From: Bacteroidota bacterium
GTDB lineage: Bacteria; Bacteroidota; Bacteroidia; Chitinophagales; Chitinophagaceae
Length of the DNA stretch: 6,718 nt
Direction: 5' to 3'
Assembly (NCBI GenBank): GCA_947463975.1
Contig: CANHUW010000092.1
Coordinates: forward strand, 1 to 6,718
Under the pieces are notes generated by a model. It was not told where the DNA came from and did not search any database. It saw only the letters and a program-made list of their open reading frames with translations. Shown here piece after piece: positions 5,632 to 6,718 of the stretch; the stretch's first letter is position 1; every line of letters begins with the position of its first letter. Made by a program: the position numbers and the translations under genes.

Positions 5632-6718
5632 ATGGCAACAAGAAATTCTACCAACAACTCCCGCATTTTTGGTCAAGGCTTAACTTTCGATGATGTATTG
5701 TTAATGCCAGCTTACTCTGAAATTCTACCTTCAGATGTGACTATTCACGCACAGCTTACCAAGAATATCAAATTACATGTTCCTATTTTATCTTCTGCAA
5801 TGGACACTGTTACAGAAGCAAGTTTAGCGATTGCATTAGCACGTGAAGGTGGTATTGGCATCTTGCACAAGAACATGAGTATAGAACGTCAAGCAGAACA
5901 AGTGCGTAAAGTAAAAAGAAGTGAGAGTGGAATGATTGTAGACCCGATCACATTAGAAGTGAATGCCACTATTGGTGATGCATTAAACTTAATGAAAGAA
6001 AATAAAATTGGCGGTATTCCTATTGTAGACAAAGGAAATAAATTAGTGGGCATATTAACCAATAGAGATTTACGATTTGAAACAGATCGTAAAAGAAAAG
6101 TAAGCGAAGTAATGACCAAAGAAAATTTGATCATTGCTCCAGAGGGAACCGATTTAAGAAAAGCAGAAAAAATCTTGCGCCAATATAAAATTGAAAAATT
6201 ACCTGTGGTAAGCAAGCAAGGAAAATTAATTGGCTTAATTACTTACAGAGATATTTTACAATTAAGCGCCTTCCCCAATGCAGTCAAAGATAAAATAGGT
6301 CGTTTATTAGTAGGCGCTGCTTTAGGTATTACCAAAGATGTATTAGATAGAGCTGCAGCTTTACAAAGTGTTGGAGTAGATATTGTTACATTAGATAGTG
6401 CACATGGTCATAGTAAAGGAGTTATTGAGGCACTTAAATCATTAAAGAAGAATTTTAAAAACTTACCAGTGATTGCTGGTAATATTGCCACAGCCCAAGG
6501 TGCACTAGCATTAGCCAACGCAGGTGCTGACGCAGTAAAAGTGGGTATTGGGCCAGGTTCTATTTGTACCACTAGAATAGTAGCAGGTGCAGGTGTGCCA
6601 CAATTAACTGCTATTATGGAAGCCACTAAAGCATTAAAAGGTAAAAATATTCCTGTAATAGCAGATGGTGGTATTCGTTATACAGGGGATATGGTAAAAG
6701 CTTTAGCTGCAGGAGCGA
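5632..6718 (+). CDS. guaB: Inosine-5'-monophosphate dehydrogenase, truncated by the window edge
   Basis: GuaB oxidises IMP to XMP with NAD+, the committed step to guanine nucleotides. The window holds 362 codons of an enzyme normally about 490 residues long, with no stop codon before the right edge. Residues 14-90 form the first part of the TIM barrel (GLTFDDVLLMPAYSE at 16-30, SSAMDTVTE at 54-62). Residues about 95-210 are a pair of CBS domains, usually regulatory nucleotide-binding modules: the first contains GGIPIVD and VGILTNRDLRF, the second EKLPVVSKQGKLIGLIT. The barrel then resumes with DSAHGHS at 255-261 and the catalytic loop GIGPGSICTTRIVAGAGVPQ at 305-324, whose Cys312 is the nucleophile that attacks IMP. 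IADGGIRYTGD at 343-353 includes the IMP-contacting Asp345. The flap is beyond the window. The start ATG gives MATRNSTNNSRIFGQG, a short lead before the conserved core. Confidence 0.97.
   Translation, partial: MATRNSTNNSRIFGQGLTFDDVLLMPAYSEILPSDVTIHAQLTKNIKLHVPILSSAMDTVTEASLAIALAREGGIGILHKNMSIERQAEQVRKVKRSESGMIVDPITLEVNATIGDALNLMKENKIGGIPIVDKGNKLVGILTNRDLRFETDRKRKVSEVMTKENLIIAPEGTDLRKAEKILRQYKIEKLPVVSKQGKLIGLITYRDILQLSAFPNAVKDKIGRLLVGAALGITKDVLDRAAALQSVGVDIVTLDSAHGHSKGVIEALKSLKKNFKNLPVIAGNIATAQGALALANAGADAVKVGIGPGSICTTRIVAGAGVPQLTAIMEATKALKGKNIPVIADGGIRYTGDMVKALAAGA

Noticed and set aside
5889..6626. Two minus-strand open frames (5889-6215 and 6408-6626) inside guaB
   Set aside because: Both lie opposite intact IMPDH coding sequence, and the translations are low-complexity shadows.

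Overview
This window looks like chromosomal DNA of a Bacteroidota bacterium, plausibly Chitinophagia/Chitinophagaceae, although the family-level placement is an inference from remembered protein styles. Reasons: the DNA is visibly AT-rich; starts lack Shine-Dalgarno sites; several genes are preceded by the Bacteroidota -7 promoter element TAnnTTTG; there is a DUF3467 protein; QueE and FolD carry Bacteroidota-style signatures (WCDVKESWD, CHRYTP); and there is an OmpA-type protein with a PD40 beta-propeller. I see no mobile element, CRISPR array, tRNA or rRNA. All genes are intact except the two cut by the window edges.

Layout. Bases 1-211 (minus strand) hold the first 70 codons of prs (PRPP synthetase). 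A divergent gap of 169 bp follows, containing a putative prs promoter and a perfect 7-bp hairpin. radC (plus strand, start best placed at 381) converges on a DUF3467 gene (minus strand), with only 2 bp between the stop codons. A 61-bp divergent gap with putative promoters for both sides separates the DUF3467 gene from folD. folD, queE (apparent TTG start) and a 507-residue periplasmic/outer-membrane OmpA-type protein lie 18 bp and 2 bp apart on the plus strand and look like one transcript. dprA follows after 48 bp. guaB begins 17 bp after dprA and runs off the right edge with 362 codons present.

How the genes fit together. Most are housekeeping functions around nucleotides and one-carbon units: PRPP (prs), IMP to XMP (guaB), 10-formyl-THF for purine synthesis (folD), and a GTP-derived 7-deazapurine for queuosine (queE). 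Two are DNA-related (dprA, radC). The OmpA-type protein is the odd member. It has a helical-repeat region, PD40 propeller and peptidoglycan-binding OmpA domain, an order resembling the type IX secretion component PorE, but with a signal-peptidase-I type leader instead of a lipobox and without an obvious extra domain before OmpA.

No clearly new biological system is visible. The most interesting signal is regulatory. TAnnTTTG-like elements sit only 3-4 nt upstream of the start codons of folD, dprA and guaB, which predicts leaderless or nearly leaderless mRNAs. In prs, the DUF3467 gene and (weakly) radC the same element sits exactly 17 nt upstream, predicting short leaders.
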